A DNA stretch of 64,000 nucleotides from Gloeotrichia echinulata CP02 (GTDB lineage: Bacteria; Cyanobacteriota; Cyanobacteriia; Cyanobacteriales; Nostocaceae). Below the pieces are notes generated by a model. It saw only the letters and a program-made list of their open reading frames with translations. It did not search any database and had not been told where the DNA came from. Shown here one piece after another: positions 62,791 to 64,000 of this stretch. The stretch is taken from contig CP051187.1 in assembly GCA_038087035.1 (NCBI GenBank), positions 682,001 through 746,000 on the forward strand. The letters run 5' to 3'. Position 1 is the stretch's first letter; each line of letters begins with the position of its first letter. Made by a program: the position numbers and the translations under genes.

Positions 62791-62861
62791 AAAAAGCGCC
62801 TGGGAGTGTTGCCGTGTTTCCACCCCAGACGCTTTTTGTTTTCAACTTGCTCCTCACACAC
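62791..62861 (-). ncRNA. yfr2: Yfr2-family (Cyano-1) ncRNA, copy 1
   Basis: On the minus strand the RNA would read GUGUGUGAGGAGC..., a stem AAAAAGCGUCUGGGG / CCCAGGCGCUUUUU and the conserved loop UGGAAACACGGCAACACUCC, the Yfr2 signature as I recall it. Length ~71 nt, ending in a U-run. Upstream: -10 TATAGT (62868-62873) with a weaker TGACAA 17 bp before it. Confidence 0.7.
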
Positions 62862-62954
62862 TATTAGACTATATCACCTGTCCCAAGGGTTTGTCAGTAT
62901 ACTACATAACAATTTTCTAATTTCACAAAATAATGCAATTTTTGGCAGAAAATC

Positions 62955-63025
62955 AAAAAGCGCCTGGGAGTGTTGCCGTGTTTCCACCCCAGACGCTTTT
63001 TGTTTTCAACTTGCTCCTCACACAC
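62955..63025 (-). ncRNA. yfr2: Yfr2-family (Cyano-1) ncRNA, copy 2
   Basis: Same 47-bp stem-loop core as copy 1 (62955-63001) with the same 5' leader. Promoter: -10 TAAATT at 63032-63037 and -35 TTGTCA at 63055-63060, spacing 17 bp, giving a ~71-nt transcript. Confidence 0.72.
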
Positions 63026-63117
63026 TCCTGAAATTTATCACCTATATTCGCAAGTGACAAGTATAGCAGGTGACAGTTTATGAACTGCACAAGAAATGGA
63101 ATTTTTGGCAGAAAATC

Positions 63118-63188
63118 AAAAAGCGCCTGGGAGTGTTGCCGTGTTTCCACCCCAGACGCTTTTTGTTTTCAACTTGCTCCTCACACAC
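63118..63188 (-). ncRNA. yfr2: Yfr2-family (Cyano-1) ncRNA, copy 3
   Basis: Core 63118-63164 identical to the other two copies. Promoter: -10 TAGATT at 63195-63200 and -35 TTGTCA at 63218-63223, spacing 17 bp. Copies 2 and 3 share ~160 bp including the promoter, so they arose by recent tandem duplication. Confidence 0.72.
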
Positions 63189-63429
63189 TCGTGAAATCTA
63201 TCACCTATATTCGCAAGTGACAAGTATAGCAGGTGACAGTTTATGAACTGGACTATCTGCCAAGGAAAAGTGCTGAGAGTCGGAGTCAATCAGCCAAAGC
63301 CATTGATACTGACGCACCCTAAAAACTAGTCCCCAGTCCCCATTCCCCATTCCCCAGCGATGCACTGAGCGGTCGTTGTGTCCCCAGCGATGCACTGAGC
63401 TTGCCGAAGTGCCCCCAGTCCCCATTCAG
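63189..63429. other. Spacer between Yfr2 array and purH
   Basis: Contains the copy-3 promoter, then low-complexity CCCCAGTCCCCATTCCCC runs and two GCGATGCACTGAGC units (63357-63400). No gene seen. Confidence 0.5.
63195..63223 (-). promoter_or_regulatory. Sigma-70-type promoter of Yfr2 copy 3
   Basis: TTGTCA - 17 bp - TAGATT on the minus strand, 7 bp before the expected RNA start. An equivalent element precedes copy 2 at 63032-63060. Confidence 0.6.
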
Positions 63430-63999
63430 TTAATGTAAAAAGTGACGTACACCTGTAAACACCATCACCAAACCTAATTCATTAGCAGCTTTGATAGAAT
63501 CTTGATCGCGTAAACTTCCGCCTGGTTGGACAATGGCTGTAATGCCGGCGTTGGCGGCGGTTCTGACGGAATCATCGAAGGGGAAGAATCCATCGCTGGC
63601 GAGAATAGCACCTTTGGCTGTTTCTTTTGCTTGTTCTAGGGCAATTTTCACTGAGCCGACGCGGTTCATTTGACCGGCGCCTACACCCAGGGTAGTGCGA
63701 TCGCTAGTCACAACTATCGCATTCGATTTTACATGTTTGCACACTTTCCACGCAAATAGCAATTCTGCTAATTCGCTTTGTGTAGGTTGACGTTCGCTGA
63801 CTACTTGCCATTTACTGGTGTCGGCTATAATGTCATCAGCCGCTTGGACAAGGAAACCGCCGGCAATCACTTTAACTGTTTCTTTGGGACCGGTAGTAAA
63901 ATCTGGTAGAATTAAAATTCTCACATTGGATTTTTTCGCGAGAATTGCTTGGGCATCAGCTTCACAACCTGGTGCGACTACACATTCTAAAAATGTCTT
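63430..63999 (-). CDS. purH: Bifunctional AICAR transformylase/IMP cyclohydrolase, C-terminal part
   Basis: ~189 residues, open to the window edge. Carries out the last two steps of IMP synthesis. Transformylase-domain motifs: TFLECVVAPGCEADAQAILA, SELAELLFAWKVCKHVKSNA (K-H catalytic region), GQMNRVGSVKIA, FPFDDSVRTAANAGITAIVQ PGGSLRD, ending FTGVRHFLH. Normal C-terminus. Confidence 0.96.
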   Translation of the reverse strand, partial: KTFLECVVAPGCEADAQAILAKKSNVRILILPDFTTGPKETVKVIAGGFLVQAADDIIADTSKWQVVSERQPTQSELAELLFAWKVCKHVKSNAIVVTSDRTTLGVGAGQMNRVGSVKIALEQAKETAKGAILASDGFFPFDDSVRTAANAGITAIVQPGGSLRDQDSIKAANELGLVMVFTGVRHFLH

Positions 64000-64000
64000 A

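Noticed and set aside
62615..63150. Open frames across the Yfr2 region in both directions
   Set aside because: They arise from the repeated hairpin sequence; the ncRNA reading with promoter and terminator explains the conservation better.
1..64000. tRNA or rRNA genes
   Set aside because: I looked for T-loop (GTTCRANNC) and CCA-adjacent acceptor stems near spacers and saw none that fold convincingly. A tRNAscan run could still find one.

Overview
The window comes from a filamentous, probably heterocyst-forming cyanobacterium of the Nostocales. Evidence: photosynthesis and chlorophyll genes (psbK, chlP, a high-light-inducible protein, hemL), very frequent HIP1 octamers (GCGATCGC), short tandem heptamers, a XisI-like protein, WD40 and pentapeptide-repeat Ser/Thr kinases, and heavy loading with small palindromes, very small dispersed repeats, MITEs and IS200/IS605 remnants.

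Layout. 0-11.8 kb: end of hemL, two zinc-ribbon Ser/Thr kinases (the second broken from its WD40 part by a 196-bp MITE), an FHA protein, recA, a Uma2-type protein, xseA and xseB separated by mobile-element debris, and a secreted GH16/RTX glucanase. 11.9-17.0 kb: a minus-strand three-gene cassette bounded by identical 62-bp direct repeats. It encodes a NERD nuclease-like protein with a membrane anchor and a PhnD-like binding domain, a histidine kinase, and a response regulator whose output domain looks like a RelE/ParE toxin. This is the best candidate for an undescribed system. 17.3-19.9 kb: sucrose-phosphate phosphatase, ruvA, bioF. 20.0-25.0 kb: a restriction-modification locus with two cytosine-C5 methyltransferases and a candidate endonuclease. 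25.3-36.2 kb: murG, an NTF2-like secreted protein, an SDR, a broken AAA+ ATPase, ald, a HLIP, an autonomous tnpB element and a WD40 protein.

36.4-43.3 kb: a HicB-like/PIN pair, xisI, a GT39-type glycosyltransferase, transposase wreckage, a heptamer repeat and chlP. 43.4-53.3 kb: the decayed remains of an extracellular/thylakoid contractile injection system (eCIS/tCIS): DUF4157 effector with an HNH-like C-terminus, Pvc16-type DUF4255 protein, two sheath genes, a repeat protein, tube and gpD remnants, an intact gpV spike and a truncated gpI-like protein. These are interleaved with toxin-antitoxin remnants, IS605 genes and MITEs. 53.5-55.1 kb: a second tnpB, killed by a 24-bp insertion, with a divergent ribbon-helix-helix gene. 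55.7-64 kb: housekeeping genes (miaE-like, VOC, GNAT, comF, cobS, tgt, psbK), three tandem Yfr2-like ncRNA genes each with its own promoter, and the end of purH.

The dominant process is repeat-driven remodelling. Six full-length 196-bp MITEs with ISL3-like ends occur in the window, and several sit at junctions between gene fragments that do not belong together, which suggests deletion by recombination between copies. All assignments are by eye from motifs; no database search was run.
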